64,000 bases of DNA from Paenibacillus hamazuiensis (GTDB lineage: Bacteria; Bacillota; Bacilli; Paenibacillales; NBRC-103111), in assembly GCF_023276405.1 (NCBI RefSeq), contig NZ_JALRMO010000001.1:8285501-8349500 (forward strand), read 5' to 3'. Made by a program: the position numbers and the translations under genes. The notes beneath the pieces were generated by a model, which had not been told where the DNA came from, ran no database searches, and saw only the letters and a program-made list of their open reading frames with translations. Positions 1-7,625 of the stretch are shown here, in pieces; the stretch's first letter is position 1; each line of letters opens with the position of its first letter.

Positions 1-5
1 CGGAA

Positions 6-317
6 ATGGAGTACCGCGATGCAATGGATGGAGTCAAAGACTTGCTCAAGGAAACTTACCAATTGACCGAAGACGAGGCCGTTTCCGTCATCAGGAGGAG
101 CCGGGAGAAGGCGGACCAGTATTTATATGACTACATGCCGTACATTGAGTATATCCGCGAGGTGCGGCACCATTTGAGAGATACTTTGGATGCTCATTTT
201 GAGAAAACGGTCGACCCGGAAAAGGAGCTGCCGTTAAAAATGAGCAACGATGCCGCGGTATGGCTGACTTTCGAATGCATCCGGCGTTTTTGCAAAAAAT
301 CGCTGACGGACGTGTAA
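6..317 (+). CDS. Hypothetical protein, possibly truncated at the window edge
   Basis: A 103-residue soluble, charged protein, mostly helical by composition, with a run of Tyr/Arg residues at 36-55 (YDYMPYIEYIREVRHH). I do not recognise a family and see no catalytic motif, signal peptide or membrane segment. The reading frame stays open back to the first base of the window, so the true start may lie upstream. The ATG at base 6 has no visible ribosome binding site because the window begins there. It is followed by a rho-independent terminator, so it ends its own transcription unit and is not part of the lutR unit downstream. Confidence 0.55.
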   Translation: MEYRDAMDGVKDLLKETYQLTEDEAVSVIRRSREKADQYLYDYMPYIEYIREVRHHLRDTLDAHFEKTVDPEKELPLKMSNDAAVWLTFECIRRFCKKSLTDV

Positions 318-364
318 GCGGCACAGTTGTGAATACAGCCGAATGCGGCACGCGCCGCGGAGAT

Positions 365-397
365 AGAGTCCTGTTCTGATGGCGGGGCTCTTTTTTA
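365..397 (+). terminator. Rho-independent terminator after the first hypothetical gene
   Basis: AGAGTCC (365-371) pairs with GGGCTCT (385-391) through one G-T wobble, with a 13-nt loop, followed by a T-rich run. It lies 48 bases after the stop of the upstream gene. Confidence 0.6.
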
Positions 398-433
398 TTT
401 GCGGCCGGGGAAGGGGGCTTGCTTCCGGTCGCC

Positions 434-461
434 TTGCGATTTGCAGGCGGGACCGTATAAT
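434..461 (+). promoter_or_regulatory. Candidate sigma-A promoter of lutR
   Basis: TTGCGA (434-439) and a perfect TATAAT (456-461) are separated by 16 nt. The lutR start codon lies about 40 nt downstream of the -10 box, preceded by an AAAGGGG ribosome-binding stretch (485-491). Confidence 0.5.
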
Positions 462-502
462 AGGACTATAGTTAACATCGTGACAAAGGGGCCGGCCGGT
501 TT

Positions 503-1216
503 ATGGAAATCACCAAAATCTCCACGCGAAAAATATACGAAGAAGTCGCCGACCAGATGAAAAACATGATCGTCGGCGGTGCGCTGCAGCCGGGCCAGAA
601 GCTGCCTTCGACCAAGGAGCTCTCCGAAAAGTTCCAGGTCGGCCGCTCGACCGTACGCGAGGCGCTGAGCGCGCTGAAGGCGATGGGGCTTGTCGAGATT
701 CGCCAAGGCGAAGGCAGCTACGTGCGGCAAATCGAGCCTGGTGACCTCGAGCTGCCGGGCTTTCAGTCGCTGCTGATGAATCGCGAGACGGTGATCGAGC
801 TGCTCGAAGCGCGCAAGGCGCTGGAAATATCGAACGCCGCGCTGGCGGCGGAGAAACGGACGGACGAGGATGTGGAGGCGTTCGAGCGCATTTTGCAGAG
901 GATGGAAGCTCACCTCGGGGACGAGGAAGAAGGGGAGCGCTCCGACATCGAGTTCCACCTGACTCTGGCCCGCGCGGCGCACAATTCCATCATGCTGCGG
1001 CTGATCGATTCGATCTCGAGCCAAATGCAGACGGCCATCCGCGAAACGAGGCGGCTGCAGATGTACGCGAGCAAGCCGGTGTCCGCCCGACTGTGGGAGG
1101 AGCACAAGGCGATTTTCGAAGCGGTTCGCCTGCAGGATGTTTCGGGGGCGCAGGAAGCGATGCGAAGCCACTTGCTCCATGTGGAGCAGATGCTGATCAA
1201 GTTTTTGAAAAAGTAA
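503..1216 (+). CDS. lutR: FadR-subfamily GntR regulator, likely LutR
   Basis: A 237-residue regulator of usual FadR-type length. Residues 8-75 form the GntR winged helix-turn-helix, with the signature QPGQKLPSTKELSEKF followed by VGRSTVREALSAL. Residues 90-225 form an all-helical FCD ligand domain with the Asp/His metal-site pattern seen as DIEFHLTLARAAHN, EEHKAIFEAV and MRSHLLHVEQM. In Bacillus, LutR represses lutABC and is released by L-lactate. Here the gene stands 109 bases upstream of lutABC on the same strand, which supports that identity. A palindrome resembling the LutR box lies between them. The start is ATG 503. Other FCD regulators (LldR, PdhR, GntR) share the fold, so the ligand is inferred from neighbours. 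Confidence 0.85.
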   Translation: MEITKISTRKIYEEVADQMKNMIVGGALQPGQKLPSTKELSEKFQVGRSTVREALSALKAMGLVEIRQGEGSYVRQIEPGDLELPGFQSLLMNRETVIELLEARKALEISNAALAAEKRTDEDVEAFERILQRMEAHLGDEEEGERSDIEFHLTLARAAHNSIMLRLIDSISSQMQTAIRETRRLQMYASKPVSARLWEEHKAIFEAVRLQDVSGAQEAMRSHLLHVEQMLIKFLKK

Positions 1217-1266
1217 GCGGGGGAAGGGCAGCGTTTTTTTGCGTTACCCTCTTTTCATACATCAAC

Positions 1267-1286
1267 TTATCTGATAACCTGATAAT
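1267..1286. promoter_or_regulatory. Candidate LutR operator upstream of lutA
   Basis: TTATC-T-GATAA (1267-1277) is a perfect palindrome around one base and is followed by a second GATAA half-site (1281-1285). It has the same spacing and nearly the same arms as the TCATC-N1-GATGA motif reported, as I recall, for Bacillus LutR. It lies 40-60 bases before the lutA start, a sensible repressor position. The assignment is inferred from sequence and context. Confidence 0.5.
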
Positions 1287-1325
1287 CATAGAAGTCTGAC
1301 GTTTTGGAAAAAAGGGGAGATTCGG

Positions 1326-2063
1326 GTGCGGGTGTCGTTGTTTATTACGTGTTTGGCCGACCAGATGTATCCGGAGGTGGGGGAGAGTGTCGTTCGCCTG
1401 CTGCACCGGTACGGCTGCGAGGTCGATTTTCCCGAGGCGCAGACGTGCTGCGGGCAGCCCGCTTTCAACAGCGGCTATCATGACGAGGCGAGAGAGGTGG
1501 CGCGCAATTTGATTCGTGCGTTCGAGCACAGCGACTATGTGGTCTCTCCTTCCGGCTCCTGCACGGGGATGGTGCATCATTACTATCCGATGCTTTTTGC
1601 GGATGAGCCGGAATGGAAGGCGAAAGCGGAGGCGCTGATCGGGAAAACTTACGAGTTTTCGCAGTTTCTCGTGAATGTGCTGGGCGTTACCGACCTCGGC
1701 GCCGTTTTTCCGGAAAAGGTCACCTATCATCCTTCATGCCATGCTACGCGTCTGCTCGGCGTAAAGGAAGAGCCGGGTGCGCTGCTGAAGCAGGTCAAGG
1801 GGCTGGAGCTGGTCGAGCTGCCGAAAAAAGAAGACTGCTGCGGTTTCGGCGGCACGTTTGCGGTCAAGATGGCGGATATGTCCGAGGCGATGGTATGCGA
1901 AAAAGCGGCGCACGTCTGTTCGACGAAGGCCGGCGTGCTGGTCGGCTCGGACATGGGCTGCCTGATGAATATCGGGGGCAGATTAAACAAGGAAAACAAG
2001 CCGATCCGCGTCATGCATTTGGCGCAGCTGCTGGAGGAAGGAGTGAAGCGCAGTGAGTCATAG
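1326..2063 (+). CDS. lutA: Lactate utilization protein LutA (CCG-domain Fe-S subunit)
   Basis: A 245-residue protein of the expected length for LutA, the first subunit of the LutABC iron-sulfur complex that oxidises L-lactate to pyruvate in Firmicutes. Two cysteine-rich CCG modules are visible. The first has CLADQMYP and CCGQPAFNSGY. The second has HPSCHATRLLG, CCGFGGTFAVKM and SDMGCLMNIGGR. These are the cofactor-binding CX(n)CCG motifs also found in GlpC and heterodisulfide reductase. Translation starts at GTG 1326, behind the strong site AAAAAAGGGGAG. It overlaps the lutB start by 11 bases, so the two are translationally coupled. It is probably repressed by the upstream LutR. Confidence 0.93.
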   Translation: MRVSLFITCLADQMYPEVGESVVRLLHRYGCEVDFPEAQTCCGQPAFNSGYHDEAREVARNLIRAFEHSDYVVSPSGSCTGMVHHYYPMLFADEPEWKAKAEALIGKTYEFSQFLVNVLGVTDLGAVFPEKVTYHPSCHATRLLGVKEEPGALLKQVKGLELVELPKKEDCCGFGGTFAVKMADMSEAMVCEKAAHVCSTKAGVLVGSDMGCLMNIGGRLNKENKPIRVMHLAQLLEEGVKRSES

Positions 2064-3822
2064 TTCGGCGCATGGGGCGGTCAGCGAAAAGGAACTCATC
2101 GGCACGGGATTGAAAAAGCGTACGGAAGAAGCGCTGGCGAACGATTTTCTCCGCAAGGCGGTAGCGTTTACAACCGATAAGCTGAAGGGCGGCAAGCTGG
2201 CCGCGATGGAGGCGTTCGGCAGCTGGGAGGAGTGGCGAAACCGGGCGCGTGCGATCCGCGAGCATACGGTGAGCCATCTCGATTACTATTTGACGCAGTT
2301 TACCGATAATGTCGCCAAAGCAGGGGGGCACGTCTACTTTTGCAGCAGTGCGGAGGAAGCGGTGAAGACGTTTCTGGACATTGCCGAAGCGCGCCGCGCG
2401 AAGCTTGTGGCCAAGGGCAAATCGATGGTTTCGGAGGAAATCCATCTGAATCACCGTTTGGAAGAGCGCGGCATCGAGGCGATCGAAACGGACCTTGGGG
2501 AATATATTTTGCAGCTTGCCAAGGAAACGCCGTCGCATTTGATCATTCCGGCCATCCATAAAAACAAGCAGCAGATCGCCGATATTTTCTCCGGGGAGGC
2601 GGGCGAAACGTTCGTACCGGAAACGAGGGTGCTGGCCGATTTCGCCAGGCGGAAGCTGCGCAATTATTTCCTCGAAGCGGATATCGGGCTGACCGGCTGC
2701 AACTTCGGTGTTGCCGAATCGGGAGCGATCACGCTTGTCTCCAACGAAGGCAACGGCCGGATGGTGTCGACGATTCCGAAATGCCACGTCGTCATCATGG
2801 GCATGGAGCGGCTTGTGCCGACGTACGACGACCTGGAAGTCGTGCTGAACATGCTGGCGCGCAGCGCGACAGGCCAGAAGCTGACGACGTACACGTCGAT
2901 GATCACCGGCCCGCGGCGCGAAGGTGAGCTCGACGGGCCGGAGGAGCTGCACCTGATCGTGCTCGACAACGGCCGCTCGTCGCAGCTCGGCGACCCGGTA
3001 TTCCAGGAGGTGCTGCACTGCATCCGCTGCGCGGCGTGCCTGAACGTGTGTCCCGTGTACCGCCATGTCGGCGGCCACACGTACGGCAGCGTGTACAGCG
3101 GCCCGATCGGCGCCGTGCTGACGCCGCTTTTGCAGCAGGATATGAAGGAGGCGGGCCAGCTCGCCTATGCATCCAGCTTGTGCGGGGCGTGTTATGAGGC
3201 GTGCCCGGTGAAAATTCCGCTGCACGACATGCTCGTCCAGCTCCGCGCACGCAAAGTGAAGCTCGGGCTTACGCCGCTCGCGGAGCGGATCGCGTTCAAA
3301 TCGTATCAAACCGCGTTCGGCAACGTCACGCTGTATAAGCTGGCGACGAAGTCCGCTTATTATGCGCAGCTGCCTTTTGTCCGCAAGGGCTGGATCAAGG
3401 ATGGGCCGGGCCCGATGTCCGGCTGGACGCAGTCGCGCCACTTCCCGATGAAGCCGAAGGCGTCGTTCCGCGACCGCTGGGAGGCGCTGCAGCGCGAGCT
3501 GAAGGCGAGCCCGGCGAAAGCCGCCGCAGGTGCAGGGCGAGGGCACGGCGGAGCTGATGCGGAGCGCGGTCCGGTAGCAGCGAGGGTGGAGCTCGGTTCG
3601 GGAGCAGCGAAGACGGAGCAAGGTCCGGGGGCGGAGAGAGCGGATCACGGTCCGGGAACAGCGAGGACGGAGCAAGGTCCTGGGGCAGCGAAGGCGACTG
3701 GAGATACGGGAGATGGGCAAAGTGTGACGAAGGCAGCAACGGGTACGGAACAAAAGCAAATTGAGCAAGATCAGGCAGCAGGAGCAGGACGTAAGCCGGA
3801 GATCGGAGGGGGAGAGCAGTGA
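2053..3822 (+). CDS. lutB: Lactate utilization protein LutB with a low-complexity C-terminal extension
   Basis: This is the ferredoxin-like subunit of LutABC. The core (about residues 1-480) holds a LUD-type domain and two 4Fe-4S clusters, seen as CIRCAACLNVCPVYRHVGG and CGACYEACPVKIP. Start is GTG 2053 inside the lutA 3' end, with GGAGGAAGG upstream. At 589 residues it is about 110 longer than typical LutB (about 475). The extra sequence is a Gly/Ala/Glu-rich C-terminal tail. Within it, residues 506-550 are five tandem 9-residue units of the type GPGAAKTEQ, encoded by 27-nt DNA repeats (3568-3702). The catalytic core is intact, so function is probably retained. The tail is odd and abuts another low-complexity stretch at the start of lutC. 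The lutB stop overlaps the lutC start by 4 bases. Confidence 0.93.
   Translation: MSHSSAHGAVSEKELIGTGLKKRTEEALANDFLRKAVAFTTDKLKGGKLAAMEAFGSWEEWRNRARAIREHTVSHLDYYLTQFTDNVAKAGGHVYFCSSAEEAVKTFLDIAEARRAKLVAKGKSMVSEEIHLNHRLEERGIEAIETDLGEYILQLAKETPSHLIIPAIHKNKQQIADIFSGEAGETFVPETRVLADFARRKLRNYFLEADIGLTGCNFGVAESGAITLVSNEGNGRMVSTIPKCHVVIMGMERLVPTYDDLEVVLNMLARSATGQKLTTYTSMITGPRREGELDGPEELHLIVLDNGRSSQLGDPVFQEVLHCIRCAACLNVCPVYRHVGGHTYGSVYSGPIGAVLTPLLQQDMKEAGQLAYASSLCGACYEACPVKIPLHDMLVQLRARKVKLGLTPLAERIAFKSYQTAFGNVTLYKLATKSAYYAQLPFVRKGWIKDGPGPMSGWTQSRHFPMKPKASFRDRWEALQRELKASPAKAAAGAGRGHGGADAERGPVAARVELGSGAAKTEQGPGAERADHGPGTARTEQGPGAAKATGDTGDGQSVTKAATGTEQKQIEQDQAAGAGRKPEIGGGEQ
3568..3702 (+). repeat. Five 27-nt tandem repeats inside lutB
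   Basis: The repeats encode GPVAARVEL, GSGAAKTEQ, GPGAERADH, GPGTARTEQ and GPGAAKATG. The period of 27 nt preserves frame, so copy number can change without breaking the gene. It lies in the non-conserved LutB tail. Confidence 0.8.
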
Positions 3823-4820
3823 GCCAGTCTGGAGCAAACAGGGGAGCAAACGCAGCCGGAGCGGAAACGGCGGAGAGGTTGGGCAGCGTGGGATATGTCG
3901 CAAACGCGGGTACTTCGACGGAGACAGGCAGCGTGGTCACCGGTACAGCGAGAGGCACGGCGGCCTCTGCCGGCGGGGCCGGAACGATTCGCGGCAGGGA
4001 AGCGTTTATGGCGAATATCGCGAAGCGGCTTGGCCGCCCGGCCCCTTTGGCTGATGCACCGCCGCATCCGTTTCGCGGCGCGCCGGATTTTTATAAAGCG
4101 ATTCAACTGACGACGGAGGAAAAAATCGAGCTGTTCACGCAAAACTGGACCGCGCTCACCGGTAAGGTGCTGGTTGTAGAGGAAGCCGAAGCCGCGGCGA
4201 AAATCGGCGCTTGGCTGCGCGAGGTCGCCGCCGAGCTCGGCGTGCAGCGCGTATCGCGCTGGGAGCACGACGGCCTCCGCGCGCTCGGTCTCGATGCCGC
4301 GCTGGCGGAAGCCGGCATCGAGGTGGTGCCGTGGCGCGAGCCGGAGGCGGGCGCTGCGGCTGCGGTTAGCGCCGGCGCTGCGCAGCAGCCGGCAGGGAAC
4401 GGCGCCGCCGGGCAGGCGGGCCCCGCGGGCGGCGCAGCCGCTGCCGATGCGGGTGGCGGCGGCTCGAACTGGGCGCAGCGCAGCGAGCTGCTGCGCCGCA
4501 CCGAGCGGTGCCAGCTCGGGCTCGTCTGGCCCGACTTCGCTGTCGCGAACACGGGCACGCTCGTGCTGAAGGCATCCCGCGAGCGGGGGCGCTCGGTCAG
4601 CCTGCTGACCGAGATCTTGTTCGCGGTGTTCCGTGCCGATCAACTGGTCACCCGCATGGGCGAGGCTTTCGCGGATATTACTGCCGGCGTCCGTTCGCCG
4701 CTCGACTATCCGTCCTCGCTCAACCTGATCACCGGCCCGAGCCGTAGCGCCGACATCGAAAACGACCTGACGATCGGCATTCACGGGCCGGGCAAAGTAT
4801 ACGCGGTCATCATTAAATAA
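3819..4820 (+). CDS. lutC: Lactate utilization protein LutC (LUD domain) with low-complexity insertions
   Basis: The third LutABC subunit, a LUD-domain protein. The conserved part begins near residue 60 (GREAFMANIAKRLGRP), where ordinary LutC proteins start, and ends with the family motif TGPSRSADIE and GIHGPGKVYAVII. At 333 residues it is about 90 longer than the usual 240. The excess is an N-terminal Gly/Ala/Thr-rich leader (residues 1-58) and an Ala/Gly-rich insertion at about 176-210. The start is GTG 3819, overlapping the lutB stop (GTGA). The alternative start at ATG 4009 would yield a protein of normal length, but it lacks a good ribosome binding site. Confidence 0.92.
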   Translation: MSQSGANRGANAAGAETAERLGSVGYVANAGTSTETGSVVTGTARGTAASAGGAGTIRGREAFMANIAKRLGRPAPLADAPPHPFRGAPDFYKAIQLTTEEKIELFTQNWTALTGKVLVVEEAEAAAKIGAWLREVAAELGVQRVSRWEHDGLRALGLDAALAEAGIEVVPWREPEAGAAAAVSAGAAQQPAGNGAAGQAGPAGGAAAADAGGGGSNWAQRSELLRRTERCQLGLVWPDFAVANTGTLVLKASRERGRSVSLLTEILFAVFRADQLVTRMGEAFADITAGVRSPLDYPSSLNLITGPSRSADIENDLTIGIHGPGKVYAVIIK

Positions 4821-4825
4821 AACGA

Positions 4826-4880
4826 CCCCGGCTTCTTGTCGGCTCCTCCACTCCGGGAGGGAGCCGGCAAGAAGCCGGGG
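4826..4880 (+). terminator. Strong terminator after lutC
   Basis: CCCCGGCTTCTTG (4826-4838) pairs perfectly with CAAGAAGCCGGGG (4868-4880). An inner arm, CGGCTCC/GGAGCCG, extends the hairpin. The T-tract is weak (TGTTCGTGTT), but the position 6 bases after lutC and the stem length make it the operon terminator. Confidence 0.75.
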
Positions 4881-4980
4881 TGTTCGTGTTGAGAAAGCCG
4901 TTGTTCGCTGGAATAAACGGCGTCATCCGTTCGCGTACCTGGCGATCGAAGGTTAGCGTCCGTCCGCTTTTACAGGAGCC

Positions 4981-5634
4981 CGATCGACGAGAGCGGCGAA
5001 AACCGCCTATCAGCGCTTCGGGCCCCGCTCAAGTACGGCCGAGAGCCGGAAAAACCCGCTAACAGGCGTCCTCCTCGCGCAAAACCCGGCCGATCGAAGT
5101 CCGAGAGCGGCAAAAACCGCCTAACAGCGTGCCAACCCCTGCTCAGGCACGGCCGAGAGCCGGAAAAACCTGCTAACAGGTGTCCTCCGCCCGCAAAACC
5201 CGGCCGATCGAAGTCCGAGAGCGGCAAAAACCGCCTCTCAGAGCTTCGGGCCCCGCTCAGGCACGGCCGAGAGCCGGAAAAACCCGCTAACAGGCGTCTT
5301 CCGCCCGCAAATCCCCGCCGATCGAAGTCCGAGAGCGGCAAAAACCGCCTAACAACGTTCCGGGCCCCGCTCAGGCACGGCCGAGAGCCGGAAAAACCTG
5401 CTAACAGGCGTCCTCCTCGCGCAAAACCCGGCCGATCGAAGTCCGAGAGCGGCAAAAACCGCCTATCAACGCTCCGGGCCCTGCTCAGGCACAGCCGAGA
5501 GGAGGTAAAACCCGCTAACAGGTGTCCTCCTCGCGCAAAACCCGGCCGATCGAAGTCCGAGAGCGGCAAAAACCGCCTCTCAGAGCTTCGGGCCCCGCTC
5601 AGGCACGGCCGAGAGCCGGAAAAACCCGCTCTCG
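4981..5634. repeat. Six-copy, 114-nt tandem hairpin repeat array
   Basis: Units start with CGATCGA at 4981, 5089, 5205, 5319, 5433 and 5547. Spacing is 108, 116, 114, 114 and 114 nt. Each unit consists of two related half-units. One carries GAGAGCGGCAAAAACCGCC and the other GAGAGCCGGAAAAACCCGC, and both can fold as hairpins with an A-rich loop. Because 114 is divisible by 3, frames stay open; the minus strand would encode a 38-residue periodic peptide. That peptide has no ribosome binding site or recognisable family, so I read this as non-coding. Function unknown. Confidence 0.85.
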
Positions 5635-5680
5635 TTTCGGTGGAGATGGCGTTATAGTGTCTATTCGCATACGTTTCTAT

Positions 5681-5872
5681 AACTAAATGGAAACTCTGCA
5701 GCTAATGTGACTCGAAACATCGACTTGGGATGTTTTGATGGAAAACATGCAGGTAATTCAGCTAATACAGCCCATTTCCGGGGAACCCGTCGAAATTAGA
5801 TGCAGGAATTCCAGCTACTTGGTCAATACGAGCGAATGTCGTCCAATTAGATGCGGTTTTTCCAGCTAATGG
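5681..5872. repeat. Degenerate intergenic repeat family (about 52-60 nt period)
   Basis: Four diverged copies begin near 5681, 5733, 5793 and 5845. They share a core of the form TTAGATG followed by a short A/T stretch and CAGCTAAT. A further copy lies in the mtnK-mtnA gap near 31872. The spread of copies suggests a dispersed intergenic element of the host genome. The remaining sequence to 6050 shows nothing else I can name. Confidence 0.6.
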
Positions 5873-6050
5873 TCATGCCGCTCCCGCAACATCAACCCAC
5901 TGCGCAGCGAGGAAGGCTGACGACCCGCCGTAACAGCTGCGACGCGTTCCGGACGCACGCCGAAAGAGGTGCGCACCCGAAACGCGGCCATTTGCGTGCC
6001 ACGATGTCCGGTACGCCCACATGAACCGCGAACCCCTTCCCTCGCACCCG

Positions 6051-7016
6051 TCACTTCCTGTAATACTCCCGCAAAACGGCATCCATCACCTTGCTCGTCC
6101 GTGCGCCGGAAATGCCGGTACTCGGGCATACGCCTTGTCCGAGCAGCTCATCCACGATCGTTTGAATAAGCGGCTGCTGGATATGGGCGGGATGTTCGAT
6201 CATGAACTCCTCGGTGCCTTCGGCGGTAGAGACGACAATCGGTTTTTCCTGAAACGTGGAAAAAGCGATTTTGCCCCGGGAACCGACGATTTCGTTCACA
6301 TCCGTATCCTGATACGTGGAAAAACACCACGTGCCCGAGCCGTATACGCCCGACGCAAACCGGTAAGACGCGGTGACAATATCTTCGGCGGCGTAATAGT
6401 CCGCCTGGTTGCCGGCAAATCCCTGCACCTCCGCAATCGGTCCGAGCAAGTAATCGAGCAGATCGAGCGTATGGCTGCCTACATCGACAAACAGCCCGCC
6501 GCCGGAAATCGCCGGGTCCACCCTCCAGGAGCTATTGCCCTTCAGTCTGCCGAAATGAGTCGACGTCACAAAACGCACCTGACCGATCGCCTCGCGTTCG
6601 AGCAGCTCTTTGACCTTGGCAAAACGCGGCAACGCTCTGCGGTAATAAGCGACGAACAGAGGCACTCCCGCCTCGCGGCACGCCGCGATCATCTCCTCGC
6701 ACTCGGCGTGGTTCATCGCCATCGGTTTTTCCACGTAGACGGGTTTTCCCGCTTTAGCAGTCCGAAGCGCATACTCCTTATGAAAAGCCGGCGGCGTGGC
6801 GATGTACACCGCATCCACTTCCGGATCTTCGATCAGCCGCTCCGCGTCGCCGTACCATTTGGGCACGCCATGCCTTTTGGCGTAATCTTCGGCAAGCGAG
6901 GCGTCTCTTCTCATCACGGCGACCAATTCGGAGCCCGCCGCTTTTTGAAAGCCCGGACCGCTCTTTACTTCCGTCACATTGCCGCAGCCGATAATTCCCC
7001 ATCGAATCGTTTTCAT
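6051..7016 (-). CDS. Gfo/Idh/MocA family NAD(P)-dependent oxidoreductase
   Basis: A 321-residue sugar-dehydrogenase-type enzyme. The N-terminus has the Rossmann nucleotide motif GIIGCGNVTEVKSGP, followed by the family signature EKPMAMNHAE at about residue 95, whose lysine is usually catalytic. The C-terminal half is the GFO_IDH_MocA alpha/beta domain with GGGLFVDVGSHTLDLLDYLLG. Family members oxidise inositol, glucose, galactose or amino-sugar derivatives; substrate cannot be read from sequence. I chose the start at 7016 (MKTIRWGIIGCG) because GGAGAGGGGAT lies just upstream. An in-frame ATG at 7049 lies before that site. The gene runs opposite to the flanking lut and IclR clusters, so it is a separate unit. 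Confidence 0.88.
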   Translation of the reverse strand: MKTIRWGIIGCGNVTEVKSGPGFQKAAGSELVAVMRRDASLAEDYAKRHGVPKWYGDAERLIEDPEVDAVYIATPPAFHKEYALRTAKAGKPVYVEKPMAMNHAECEEMIAACREAGVPLFVAYYRRALPRFAKVKELLEREAIGQVRFVTSTHFGRLKGNSSWRVDPAISGGGLFVDVGSHTLDLLDYLLGPIAEVQGFAGNQADYYAAEDIVTASYRFASGVYGSGTWCFSTYQDTDVNEIVGSRGKIAFSTFQEKPIVVSTAEGTEEFMIEHPAHIQQPLIQTIVDELLGQGVCPSTGISGARTSKVMDAVLREYYRK

Positions 7017-7097
7017 GCGTGGTATCCCCTCTCCAAACGCTGGCCTCATTTTTCAAGGTAATGATACCACGTATAAAGGAAATTATCTGCAATCCAT

Positions 7098-7349
7098 TCA
7101 CTCCGGCCGCTCCCCTACCGCCAGCTCAAACGAGCGTCCGCACCGGGAACAATACACCGAGTGCATGCAGACATGCCGCCGCAAATCGTCGTATCCGTTG
7201 GTCATTTTCAAATCATCGATCGGACGGTAAGGCGAGTAGGGACCGTAAAAATCGCTCAGCTTGCCTTGATCCGCCGCCGCTTGCCCGCAATCCGGGCAAA
7301 TGGGCTGCAGCGCTTCCAATCCGTTGCACACAGGGCATACATACGACAA
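7098..7349 (-). CDS. Small zinc-ribbon-like protein
   Basis: An 83-residue protein with three CxxC pairs: CPVCNG near the N-terminus, CPDCGQ at about 18, and CSRCGRSFEL near the C-terminus, the last typical of a zinc-ribbon knuckle. It starts at TTG 7349 with GAGGTGAT upstream at good spacing. No catalytic domain is visible; such proteins may bind nucleic acid or partner proteins. It is divergent from the IclR unit and lies 81 bases upstream of the oxidoreductase on the same strand. I do not know its function. Confidence 0.7.
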   Translation of the reverse strand: MSYVCPVCNGLEALQPICPDCGQAAADQGKLSDFYGPYSPYRPIDDLKMTNGYDDLRRHVCMHSVYCSRCGRSFELAVGERPE

Positions 7350-7533
7350 AATACATCACCTCACGAGAAATTTTCACAGACAAGGGCAGCCATCGATGCC
7401 CCCATTGTTTAATCCGCTTCGCTTAGAATGCCCATTTTCAGGAAACTGCAACGGCTGCTTCTCAAAAAAATGCGCGGCGCTGCCCGGCCCGGCCGGGCGG
7501 GAATCGAACAGCGTGTTTTGTGCGAAATGTGCA

Positions 7534-7563
7534 TTGACAGTTCCGGGAAAACCGTGCTACGAT
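7534..7563 (+). promoter_or_regulatory. Sigma-A promoter of the IclR-led cluster
   Basis: A perfect TTGACA (7534-7539) and TACGAT (7558-7563) are 18 nt apart. The inverted-repeat operator lies directly downstream, overlapping the expected transcription start. Confidence 0.65.
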
Positions 7564-7576
7564 CATTTTTGATATA

Positions 7577-7602
7577 AAACCATGGTTTACTATAATAAAC
7601 CA
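7577..7602. promoter_or_regulatory. Operator with three AAACCA half-sites, likely bound by the IclR regulator
   Basis: AAACCATGGTTT (7577-7588) is a perfect 12-bp palindrome. Its right arm also pairs with a third half-site: TGGTTTA (7583-7589) and TAAACCA (7596-7602) form an inverted repeat with a 6-nt spacer. The position, between the -10 box and the ribosome binding site of the IclR gene, suggests autoregulation and control of the downstream pathway genes. Confidence 0.6.
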
Positions 7603-7625
7603 CAAGGCCGTTTGGGAGGAGCTTC

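Noticed and set aside
2011-3903. A 630-codon minus-strand frame opposite lutB
   Set aside because: It is fully antisense to the well-supported LutB gene. Its Arg/Leu-rich composition is typical of the shadow of a GC-rich gene.
4970-5569. A 199-codon minus-strand frame of 38-residue repeats in the tandem array
   Set aside because: It arises because the 114-nt unit is divisible by three. There is no ribosome binding site or promoter, and the residues resemble no family. The hairpin symmetry explains the sequence better.
4981-5634. CRISPR array
   Set aside because: The repeats are long, directly adjoining and diverged, with no unique spacers, and no cas genes are nearby.
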